Shown here: positions 33,614 through 43,903 of the stretch, one piece after another
Layout: every line of letters starts with the position of its first letter
Position numbering within the stretch: position 1 is the stretch's first letter
Assembly (NCBI GenBank): GCA_022592435.1
Contig: JABYQS010000249.1
Span: 1 to 43,903 of the forward strand
Direction of reading: 5' to 3'
Length of the DNA stretch: 43,903 bases
Origin: Cerioporus squamosus
Taxonomy: Eukaryota > Basidiomycota > Agaricomycetes > Polyporales > Polyporaceae
Translations under genes and position numbers: made by a program
The notes under the pieces: model-generated
Told to the model about the DNA's origin: nothing
Databases searched by the model: none
The model's input: only the letters and a program-made list of their open reading frames with translations

Positions 33614-34074
33614 GCGTCGACGCGATTCCGACGCTAATTCGCTGCGTTTGCTCGTCGTGCATGCTCTGTGCTAGCTACTTATGTATGTACACTTTGGTTT
33701 TGCGTCCCACGATGCACATGTTGTTTCTCAGCCACGTCTTTGAATGCATTCACGATCTTGACTCCCCACTTGGACGCGATGTAGTATGATGTGTGCTGTA
33801 TCGGTAGTGGTATGGCTAGAGTCCTCATGTTACATAGTTTCTAATCCATCGTCTCTGTTTTTTCCCCCACTGTGCGACGCCTGGGCCCTCCGTGTCTGAG
33901 GTGCTTGTGGCTCTGCATCCTTCACGCGTCTTGGTACTACTGGACATACTTATGCCGTGTGGCGTAGGTTACTCTCGTCATAGTATGCCACTGCGTCGTC
34001 CAGATGAGCGCAAATTCAAAATTGCAAGTGAGCAAAAGTACACATGTGCGGATGAAATACAAGACCACGACCGA
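33614..34074. other. Convergent 3' region after eIF3a
   Basis: T-rich sequence typical of 3' UTR, with a ttttttccccc stretch near 33857. No conserved frame was found on either strand. Confidence 0.5.
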
Positions 34075-34627
34075 TCACTTGGCGCCACTGGAATCCTTTG
34101 TGATGAGCCACCGTCGCGAATGAGCAATAACAATCGGACGTACGCGTCGATACGATACCAGTTGGGCTCCTGGTCCCCGAGACCCAACTTCTCCCTCACG
34201 CCAGCAATGACCTCGGGATCCAACCGCGCAGTCAGCCCCTCCCGTGTAGCATTGTCACGAAGAACAAAGACGTAATGCTTGGGGACAAGCTCGCCGTCCA
34301 CGACGGGCAGGATGCGGTTGCGGAGGCGCGGGAGGTTGGGGAACGCGCAGTAGAGCAAGCTGGGGAGCATGGTACCGGTGATATATTCGAAAGTTCGAGC
34401 TCCTCCTCGGCCTCTTCGGGAGTCATGGTAGAGAGCTTGTCCCCGAAATCGTACTCGTAGAACCAGCGGGCCCAGCGGCGGCGAATATGGAGTCCGAGGA
34501 GGAATCCGAAAGCATGGCTAGGTGCGGGCCGCATCTTGGCGTGGATGTCCCTGTATATGCTAAGGTCGATGGGCGGCTTCGAGCTGTCGGTGTCGGATGG
34601 CTGGGAACGATTCGCGACGTCGTTCAT
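34075..34627 (-). CDS. Unrecognised small protein, two exons, one-base frame break
   Basis: Exon 1 is 34627-34144 and exon 2 is 34087-34075, with a 56-nt intron of standard type (gtacgt...ttccag). The predicted 165 residues require one missing base near 34393-34398. The first half reads PPIDLSIYRDIHAKMRPAP then LLGLHIRRRWARWFYEYDFG. The second reads TGTMLPSLLYCAFPNLPRL, PVVDGELVPKHYVFVLRDN and LGLGDQEPNWYRIDAGAK. Both halves look strongly protein-like, with a mixed alpha/beta pattern and no signal peptide or membrane segment. I do not recognise the family. If the intron is not used, the frame runs to 33978. The single-base break could be an assembly error, since each side is otherwise well preserved. 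Confidence 0.6.
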
Positions 34628-34714
34628 GCTTGAGTATAGTGATGGTCTGGTGGTGGTTGAAGGTTGAGTTACCCGTTATTGTGCTGCGACAGGCATTGGT
34701 GATGATATCACGGT

Positions 34715-35428
34715 CTAGCAGCCGGCTTGCTGAACGTGCCCACGCCTGATGCGCATGTACGTCTCGGATGTTGCCTGATGTTGCTCGTAAGTCTGCACGA
34801 GAGCCCGAATTGAAGCCGACTTACCGCGACCTGCAGCCGCGTCCCCACTTGGTGGTTAAAGAGCGTGCGAGTTAACTTGATCTTATTGAGTTTTCTGACA
34901 TCGAATCTGTCCGCCATGTCCACCATCTTGGGGGCGCTCTCGTTCCGCAAAGATTCCGTGCGGGCCGCGCGCCTTCTACAGAGTCCGAGACGAGGAATAC
35001 ATATGTACTTACACGCGTGTGGCTCCAAACGCCAAAGCGCAGGTATACGTAGACGACGAGGGACTGGGAGATCCTTGAGCAGCCCCCCGCCGCGGCCGAA
35101 GAGGCTTCCAAAGTTCGAACAGACTGTCCAAGGCGGTGCTGGGGCAGGAGCCTGGAGGGGACGCGAGATTGGCGAAAGGATCGTGTGGCGAGGGGGCTTC
35201 GAAACGGCTTCGGAAGTTCGAGATGGAGAAGATGCACCATGCAGGGCTGCGGGCCTTCGTTGCCAGTTGACCAATGACGACCAAGGTCCAGCGGGAACTC
35301 GCGGCTGATAGAGGTGAGGCGCACTGGACGAACAATGATCCGCGATGGTTTGCGCAGCTGCGCAGGGAACCGTAGGCGCTAACCAGCTGTACTGGCACCG
35401 AGCACCGAGGGAGGATGGGCGGGCCCAC
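34715..35428 (-). CDS. Unrecognised small spliced protein, possibly organellar
   Basis: Three exons in consistent phase: 35428-35013, 34975-34825, 34774-34715, giving up to 208 residues. The junctions use a strong gtaagt donor twice. Readable segments are DPFANLASPPGSCPSTALD, LDSLFELWKPLRP, then ESAPKMVDMADRFDVRKLN, KIKLTRTLFNHQVGTRLQVA and ATSETYMRIRRGHVQQAGC. The N-terminal part is Ser/Arg-rich and acid-poor, which would fit a mitochondrial presequence, but the true start is uncertain and could be downstream or after another exon. No known domain is recognised. The stop codon is at 34715-34717. The clean phase across both introns is the main evidence that this is a real gene. Confidence 0.45.
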
Positions 35429-36294
35429 GGTTCGGGACTGAAATGGTTAGTTGGGTGGAAGTGTAGGCGCAACGCGTCCGAGCGGCGAGGGTGCGTCGTC
35501 GGTTAACAGCGCGGGCACCTACAAGAGCATGTGCGACCTCCGCCTGAGATCCAGCGGATGCAGGTTGTGACAGTGATGTTACAATCCCATATGTCAGGGT
35601 GCCGAGACATTGTTGATGCAGGAGCAAACTAGTACTGAGCGAGCCGAGGGGCGGCGAGTCGTTCCACGTCCGGCAGCAGCGATGCATTCGAGCGGTTCCG
35701 AGCTTGTGACGTTTTCAGCCGGGGGCGGGGGCGGGTCAGCCAGCACAGGGTTCGGCGAGACGTGTCGACCGCCTGTCTGTGATATGTCTAGTAGTGTAGT
35801 CGGTCCGTGCGTCGAAGAGAGCCATGGATCCGAATGGCTTCTGTGTCTGCAGTGGCAAAGTCGGTCAGCACCCGGGCGATAGAACAACTTGAACACATAG
35901 CGGGATGACCATCTGCCACACGTCAACAACAAGGGTGCCACATGTATCGATGGTGAAGCGTGTCCAGCAATCTGGCGAGGTACGTCGGGCACTCTAGGAG
36001 AATAGTACCCCACCACCACGCCTGAAGCCTGCACTGTCCGTGGAGCGTAGGCGACTCCGAAAGTCTTGGACGAACCATGCGCAGATGCCGCTCAAGGTCA
36101 AGCTCGGACTTTAGGTCTCACAGTGACTCTGGCATCAGAGACCACGTTCACCCGCATAGCTCCCGGACATGCTTCGCCCGACGGCTCAGCGGAAGAACTT
36201 GATGCACGTCCGATGTGGAACGCCATACTTTGGAGACGCGTATGTGTTTCCGAATCGACAGGAATGCGACGTCGCGTGTCTGCTAAATAAACCC

Positions 36295-36333
36295 CTGGAC
36301 TGCGGATGAAGAGTCCGAGTCCAAGTCACCAGG
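36295..36333 (+). repeat. Diverged repeat unit A, copy 1
   Basis: The pattern is CTGCGGA..G.....G..CAAGTCACCAGG with copy-specific insertions; here it reads ctggactgcggatgaagagt followed by ccgagtccaagtcaccagg. It is the first of three related segments in 0.6 kb. Confidence 0.5.
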
Positions 36334-36702
36334 ATCATGGAAGCCTGAAGGGCGAGCTCATGAGTCAACGCGTGTGCGCAAAGACTCACCTCGGAAGTCC
36401 GGCCTCAGATGATATTATGATCCGGGGAAGGTGCCTCGACGCTGGCACTGGGATGGCCTCGATTGTCCCGTGTGAGGCCACAACGACAAGCCCGTCGTGG
36501 AATGCCGAGCGAAGGTCGGGCTTACTGTGATGGGCTGCCGTGTCCGTGAGCCTTGAAGGCGTTAGCATCGGGATGTAGCTTCATCCGTACAGCCAGGACC
36601 CGTATGTGCCCGCTTGACGAGGGCGTATCAAACCCGGTTGAAGCCGTGACAGGTCGTCCGAGGGGCATTCAATGGGACTTCGTGCAAGAAATTTTTGACC
36701 CA

Positions 36703-36820
36703 GCGCTGCGGACGAGGACGCCAAGTCACCAAGGTTCGTTGTGTGTCTCGGTGTCGGAAGACGGACATGGGAACGCCTGACCTGTCCGAGGGCGCATATA
36801 GTCAGTCCCGCTGTCACAGA
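36703..36820 (+). repeat. Diverged repeat unit A, copy 2
   Basis: Opens with gcgctgcggacgaggacg and ccaagtcaccaagg. About 95 nt later it carries agtcagtcccgctgtcacag (36800-36819). The same two motifs recur in the same order in copy 3. Confidence 0.55.
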
Positions 36821-36862
36821 AACGACTGGGAGATCGGGTCTACTGCACCATGCTGTCATTGC

Positions 36863-36967
36863 TGAGCTGCGGACGTGGGTACGCAAGTCCCTGAGGTTGA
36901 TTGACTCTCGGAGCCTATGAAGACAGCACCTGCAGGGGTGGCATGGAGTCAGTCTCGCTGTCACAGA
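36863..36967 (+). repeat. Diverged repeat unit A, copy 3
   Basis: Opens with gagctgcggacgtgggtacg and caagtccctgagg, then has agtcagtctcgctgtcacag at 36947-36966. Offsets from copy 2 are 161 nt for the first motif and 147 nt for the second, so the copies also differ by small indels. Confidence 0.55.
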
Positions 36968-37644
36968 GTCACAAGCAGAGATGGGACGAACGCCACGAAG
37001 TCCCAGCAGTCGCGTCAGCACGTACGTTCACCCGCACAGCACCACGACACGAGGCCCTCCGGGAACCAATCATGACCTGCAGAAGGCGTACGCGCAAGCT
37101 CTGAGCACGGCGATATGAAACTGAGAACGGACGCGCGTACCTCTTCGCGGATGTTGAACACGCTGCGGAAGCCAGTAAAACCCATCCGGGTCTGCCACGT
37201 ATGTATGCGCTCGCTGTGGTACGGCGAGCATGTGAATGGCCTATCTGCACCGGAGCGCACAGAAGGAACTTAAAAGTCCTAGTCAGTCCCGGAGTCGACT
37301 CGCACGAGAAATGAAATGGGAAGGAACGGGCGTACCTCGTGTCGGGACCGGGACAGGACAACGCTATGCCTTACGTGGGCACGCTGGTGGGCCACGATGC
37401 CCGGAAGCAGATGGTTCATATTGAAACGGGGATGGATCTTGGATCCGCTCCTGCGAGATTCGACTGATCGAGAGTCCCCGAGTGCGTTCTACCCGCGCGG
37501 AGAGCACTCTCGGAAGGGACACGGCGTCGGGAGACGTCCCCGCCCGACCTACTGCATAACGTGTCCGCAGCCTGGAGGTATGGTAGTCATGTCAGAAAGT
37601 GACTGGGATGAACGGGAGCAGATCTGACATACCGACGCGTACGT

Positions 37645-37662
37645 GCATGCGGCTTCGCATGC
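37645..37662. other. Perfect 7-bp hairpin with GCTT loop
   Basis: GCATGCG, loop GCTT, then CGCATGC form a perfect inverted repeat in the gene-poor region. There is no U-tract or adjacent gene, so no terminator role is indicated. It may be chance. Confidence 0.5.
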
Positions 37663-38231
37663 GTAAACCTCCTTCCTTGCTTGGTAATCATGCCCTCCGC
37701 AGCTTTGGTGAGTCGCGGAAGCGTAGGACCGCCGCGGAAACAGAAATGAATACTCGTGGATCTGAGCCAGAAAGTGAGGTCGGGGACTGGTTACCCCGAA
37801 ACGGGGAAGTGCGTTTGGTAATCAAGTGGTCCGACCACGTAACGCGGACGCCTCGGAGCCTGCAGCGCGTTCCCGGTCGGTGGTCGTGCGGATGGCGCAG
37901 CGGAAAGAACGTCGGCGTACTTACATATGGTGCACACGTCCTTCGTCAGCAGAAGGAGAGAGGACCTCGCCCCGCCCCATCGTGAACCGCGTCCGCCCGA
38001 CCTCCGAGCACGGGCGCTCGTATACTATGACGTCGGATGAGCGGCCGAATATGGGCATTTGGCACGAGTAGCGCTCCGGGGGTTCGAATCTGAGCGATGG
38101 ATGATTGACGTGCTTGCTCACCTGTACTAGTACTGCATGATGCTCGCTCGGCATTCATGGACGCCAGTACGTCCCGCGAGTCCCTGCAGCTGTCAGGAGA
38201 AAGCACTGCAGGTTGATCCTAGGTATTTCCA

Positions 38232-38304
38232 GGAGCCCACCTCGGACATACCGCATGCACCAGACGCGACAGACTCCATGCAAGGCGAAACGCCAGACTC
38301 GGCG
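38232..38304 (+). repeat. Dispersed repeat B, copy 1
   Basis: Begins ggagcccacctcggacatac and shares with the copy at 38887 the run of GGAGCCCA-C/T-CTCGGACATA-C/T-CGCA followed by ACCAGA. Similarity then weakens but continues through a CATGCA and ACGCCAGACTCGGCG-like end. Confidence 0.65.
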
Positions 38305-38886
38305 TCTCATGTCCTCTCTTGTCAAGAGTACAAGGCAAGCAGTGCTCGCTGGGTGGTGACAGTGGACTCTGGAGATTATTGAGTGCACGCACAGTGCACC
38401 ACGAGGCGCGCCCGAGGCACACGGCTGCGCGTCACGTCCACCAAGCTCAAGCTTACGGAGCGGGGCAGTTCGGAGGGATGTTCGTGCGTTTTCGCGTCCG
38501 CCGTGCGAGATTGGTGGAGGAAGAGGGGTCCAAACCCTGCCCAACCGTCCTTGTCAACGAGGCCGCGGGCGGTGCGGCGACTCGGCGTTCGAGAACGTTC
38601 TCCACTGTCAATGCCCGAGGGCCCTGTCTCCCTTCCGGCCTCCAGAGTACAACGCCGGGTCTCGCACGCTGTGACGTCCTGCCAATGGGTAGACTGTCGC
38701 GGACATGGGCAGATGTTTAAGTGGTTGTGCAGCCGACATGAATGCGAGGAACAGAGCTCTAGACCACAGCCCTGAGCTGCCTGCAGTGTGGCGGCAATCT
38801 CAGCCGCAGGCAAGCTCTGGAGAAGAGTCAACTCGAGCACCTTTAAATCTATCGCAGGCCACCGCCAAACGATCGCCGTCCGTTTA

Positions 38887-38961
38887 GGAGCCCATCTCGG
38901 ACATATCGCACGAACCAGAAGGACCCATGCATGCATTCGTGCAAAACGGGACGCAGAACTC
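38887..38961 (+). repeat. Dispersed repeat B, copy 2
   Basis: Begins ggagcccatctcggacatat; aligned with the copy at 38232 in direct orientation, 655 nt apart. The two copies differ by mostly C/T transitions at the start, then by indels. This is compatible with an old duplication. Confidence 0.65.
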
Positions 38962-40051
38962 GACGGCCAACGTCACAGGGATCGGCGGCTCGTTTCCAGG
39001 ACGCTGTCGAGAGTAGTGAGTAGAAGGTAGCAGTGAAGTTGGGGTGCAGGGGTGATCAAAATGGCGGACGATTGAAGTGCGAAGCAAACGCAGCGCGCAG
39101 ATAGGTTCTGAAGACAGGTACTAGCTAGCGGCACTTCTCGGGGGTTACAACAAGACGTTGGACTGCAAATTGCGATCAGTACGAAGTAAGTACTTGATCA
39201 GACTTGATCGCCACGTGGAGGGAACTTGGAGGCGCCTGCGACCGTCCGAGTCTGAGTCTGTCTGAGCCGGTCCTCAGGTCCTCCTGTACCATCTCCATCA
39301 TGCATCATCCATGCGCCTTGCTCACTGGCAAGTTGGAGTTCCTTCAAGCTTGCACCTGGTGATTTCTGGAACGCTAGCATTGCAAGTCTAAGCGCCTGCA
39401 TTTGCTGACAATGAGATCTAACCATGCCAATCTTGTGGAATCTCAGTAACAGTGCCAGCAAAGTGAACCACATTGCATGATCAGTAATGTCCGTCGAACT
39501 GCGAGGATACCGAGCTGAGATACTATCTTCATATTACCCGCTCAAGATACGCATGTTCTCTCAAGGAAGACGGACCGCGCAGACAACAAAAGCAAGTCAG
39601 TGTCTCCATACAAGACTTCACAGACCATCCTCGCAGAACGGCCTGTGCAATCCGCATTGTGGCTGGGGTGGCCGGTGAAGGTCATATGCTCCACGCCCTG
39701 CATTCAAAACCCACGCACCCGCCATTCAAGTCTTTGTGCGCATTCGAACAGCGCATTGACATCCGGGTCCAAAGCCGCGCCACTACGCACCCCGGCCACG
39801 ACGACTTCATTTCGGGTGAACGCAGATCCCGCAGAGAAGGTAGCTTTGTTTTGCATCGTCGCACTAATCGTAACAGTGATCGTGATCGTTATCAGGAGCC
39901 CAGGACCTATTGTCCTTTGTTGACCTTTGTGCGACCCTTCACCCCGGTCCCCCACACGGCCACACGTCGCGAACCACATCAAACCATATCCCTCCACACC
40001 CCGCGCGCAGTCACCAGCAACGAGATTGTCTCTGGTGGCCTTTGCCATCTG

Positions 40052-40058
40052 TATAAAA
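40052..40058 (+). promoter_or_regulatory. TATA box of the 239-residue protein gene
   Basis: TATAAAA occurs 109 nt before the ATG at 40167, within a pyrimidine-rich leader (cgcctcctccccgcgc...). Position and context suit a core promoter. Seen directly; use is inferred. Confidence 0.5.
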
Positions 40059-40166
40059 GACGCCTCCTCCCCGCGCTTTTGGTTCCGCCATTGGCTCCCC
40101 ATACAGTCTTCGTCCGCTCGCGTACCTCGTCCCCTGCATCCCCCGCGTCTCGCAACCACAGAGAAG

Positions 40167-41076
40167 ATGCCCCTCTTCGACATCGCGCTACCGAAGCCAC
40201 TCGTGAAGGTGCTTGTCGGAGGAAAGGGCAAGGGGAAAGGGAACAAAGTCGCCGGCGACAAGCGGCGCCCAAGCTGGGTGAGGCTCGGGCGTAGCGGCGC
40301 GAAGGGGAAGCTCCCAACGCAGGAGAAGAGCCGGCCGCCAGAGCGGTCGTCCAAGCGGCCGTCCGGTGCTGGTACGTTGCACAGGGCGTCGTCGTCGGTA
40401 TGTCTGGTGGTTTGTCTTTGTCGCGGGTGATGTGGGTGTTGTTGACCGTGGTTTCCCTCGATCTAGCCGTGCCTCCACCTCGAGCCAGTCGAGGACGACG
40501 GACGCGCAGACGAACCAAACCGCGAGAACCACGGCAACGTCGAGGGACAAGAGCTGACCCGCTGGCGGACGCGCATGCCGCACGGCGCCAGCCCCCGAGA
40601 GGCCCGCTACAGCCTCTCAGCGGCCGACGACTGCGACTTCGACGACGTGTCGCCGCGCCCGGACTCGTCCCTGTCGTTCGGCGGGCACGCGTCCTCGGAG
40701 GGTTCCGACTCCGACGACACCGCCGCGCCCACGGAGGGGACCGCGACCCCAGTCAACAACCTGTCGCGCTCCCCGTCCTACAAGGCGAACGAGGGATACC
40801 ACATGTAGTGAGCAGCCGTCCTGTTCTCGCAATCAGTCAGTTCAATCTGTGTGCTGATGATGAATGTTTGTTTGCAGCTCACCGTACCAGTCGCGTGCCC
40901 CGAGCCCGCTCGCGCAGCACATCCCGCCGACGGTCGTGTACCCGTACGGGCTGCGGCTCGTGACGCAGTGTCGGGACCGCGCACCGCAGGACGAGTACTT
41001 CGACGGGGTGCTCGCGAATTTGCCCTCCTTCCGTCCGCTGCACCCTGCAATGGCGTTCGACGACGAGGGCGAGTGA
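40167..41076 (+). CDS. Unrecognised 239-residue protein with basic N-terminus and conserved-looking C-terminus
   Basis: Three exons: 40167-40371, 40489-40804, 40878-41076. They total 720 nt with phases agreeing (1, then 2). The N-terminal 70 residues are very basic (VGGKGKGKGNKVAGDKRRPS and KSRPPERSSKRPSGAG), resembling a nuclear or nucleic-acid-binding tail. The middle is acidic and Ser/Asp-rich (DDCDFDDVSPRPDSSLSFGG, EGSDSDDTAAPTEGTATP). The C-terminal 60 residues look folded and constrained: PPTVVYPYGLRLVTQCRDRA then DEYFDGVLANLPSFRPLHPA. No known domain is recognised. The first intron is 117 nt, longer than its neighbours. A TATA box precedes the gene. Confidence 0.7.
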
Positions 41077-41435
41077 GGCCGGGAGGAGCCTGGACGTTGG
41101 ACACGTCCACGCGCGAGGTTATATATTCCTATCTATCGTCCGCATCGCCCTTTCGCCGCGTTAGTCGTTCGTCAGGCCGCTCTCCCCCGCATCGTTCTCT
41201 GGGCAGTGGTTCCTGGCCGACGCCCGACCGTGCTTTGTTCTTCGTTGGCGGCGGGGTGGCGTGGACGTTTCGCACCTTTGTACTGCTTCTTCTCGCTTGC
41301 ATGCTGTATCTGTATCCGCAACCCGTGTATTCATCCCTTTTGTATACATGCCAACTGCGTTGTCAATGTTTGTACCATTTTCGTCATCTCATGCCCGAGT
41401 CTTTTGTCTCGTGCGATAAGAATTCATCCCGACGC
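41077..41435. other. Convergent 3' region
   Basis: Between the stop of the 239-residue gene and the stop of MET17. T-rich, with no conserved frame on either strand. Confidence 0.5.
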
Positions 41436-43447
<2,012 letters not shown>

Positions 43448-43903
43448 CGCATATATACCTATGCATGCCGTACCCTGAGAGACCAACAGCCCACGTCTGG
43501 GGTATGGCGCGACGATGGCGACGAGGCGCAGAGGGGAAACTCGGATCCGGAAGTATACACTTGGTCGTATGGCATCGGTGTAGGCTTGGAGAGCGTGTAA
43601 GCGGATGAAGAGACCGGATGACTTGCAATTGGTATCGAGCGCGATGCTCGTGCTCCCAAAGTGACCGACATGCTTGCTGAGACTTCGCGTGACCGTACGT
43701 GGCCATGTTCAACGGAGGATTCAGTGGAAGCAAGCGCTGAGGGTTCATCGTTCGCTCTTCGAGCGCTGGGAAGGGACGCGCAAACTGTAGCGCATTGGGT
43801 ACGCTACTCGGCGATACCATCCCTTCGAAAACACTCTCGAAAACTGAGATCTTCCGCCAACTTGCGCCTCTCTCGGGACTCTGTCTGTGTGTAGCGGTCA
43901 GCG
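43448..43903. other. 5' flank of MET17, right edge
   Basis: Promoter side of MET17. A tatatat run lies immediately before the ATG (about 43450-43458), too close to serve as a normal TATA box. A plus-strand frame at 43661-43894 has no recognisable feature. Nothing else is supported before the window ends. Confidence 0.45.

Larger units (their letters stand above)
35429..40051. other. Gene-poor region with diverged repeats
   Basis: About 4.6 kb without a gene I can support. Many frames are open because the DNA is GC-rich, but none carries domains, conserved blocks or splice-consistent continuations. On the minus strand several frames contain the same short peptides in different places (for example RYAR followed by Phe-Ser-rich sequence). 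That reflects DNA repeats rather than protein conservation. Repeat units are listed separately. The stretch could be transposon debris, a decayed tandem array or a non-coding locus. No LTR, terminal inverted repeat, reverse transcriptase or transposase motif was visible. Confidence 0.5.

Noticed and set aside
36581..37021. 146-codon minus-strand open frame in the repeat region
   Set aside because: Its peptide similarity is internal only, caused by DNA repeats; no domain, no splice support, and high GC makes long random frames likely.
38075..38100. tRNA-like GGTTCGAATC (T-loop-like) sequence
   Set aside because: No 5-bp T stem closes around it and no A-box or acceptor stem lies at the right distance.
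38376..38936. 186-codon minus-strand open frame
   Set aside because: Overlaps repeat B and competes with equally long frames on the other strand; no recognisable protein feature.
35429..40051. CRISPR array or secondary-metabolite cluster in the gene-poor region
   Set aside because: Repeats are too diverged and irregular for CRISPR, the genome is eukaryotic, and no synthase, P450 or transporter module is present.
43661..43894. Plus-strand 77-codon open frame at the right edge
   Set aside because: No conserved feature; lies in the MET17 promoter side and is short for this GC-rich DNA.

Overview
The window is nuclear DNA from a filamentous basidiomycete, most likely an Agaricomycete of wood-decay type. 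Genes are intron-dense, with introns mostly about 50-60 nt (GT-AG, a few GC-AG) and exons down to 16 nt. There is no operon logic. The gene set (KEOPS kinase Bud32, beta-tubulin, Hsp10, epsin, Cch1 calcium channel, eIF3a, O-acetylhomoserine sulfhydrylase) is fungal housekeeping plus a secreted GH45 endoglucanase. I rebuilt most gene models by hand from splice sites and reading-frame continuity. In eight genes the summed exon lengths close exactly on a multiple of three.

Layout. 0.7-1.8 kb: BUD32 (-). 2.2-4.0 kb: a PfkB sugar kinase (-), divergent from an FCP1/NIF-type phosphatase (+, 4.4-6.1 kb). 6.8-7.9 kb: secreted GH45 endoglucanase (+). 8.3-9.5 kb: decayed P-loop protein gene of an expanded Agaricomycete family (+). 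9.9-13.0 kb: hydantoinase-A half of 5-oxoprolinase (-), with no hydantoinase-B half. 13.5-15.2 kb: beta-tubulin (-), divergent from HSP10 (+, 16.2-16.7 kb). 17.7-19.6 kb: epsin with polyglutamine tracts (-). 20.0-21.9 kb: EamA/DMT transporter (-), divergent from the large calcium channel gene CCH1 (+, 22.3-29.9 kb). 30.4-33.6 kb: eIF3a (+). 34.1-35.4 kb: two unrecognised small spliced genes (-). 35.4-40.1 kb: gene-poor stretch with diverged internal repeats. 40.2-41.1 kb: unrecognised 239-residue protein (+). 41.4-43.4 kb: MET17-type sulfhydrylase (-).

The genes do not form a pathway. Neighbours are linked by shared divergent intergenic regions (PfkB/FCP1-like, tubulin/HSP10, EamA/CCH1). No undescribed multi-gene system could be supported. 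The most informative oddities are: the 5-oxoprolinase cut at its domain boundary and facing a decayed P-loop gene; single-base frame breaks in several otherwise well-preserved genes; Asn at the expected catalytic acid of GH45; Gln at residue 198 of beta-tubulin; an N/E/E/E filter in Cch1; three GC-AG introns; and the 36-39 kb repeat field.
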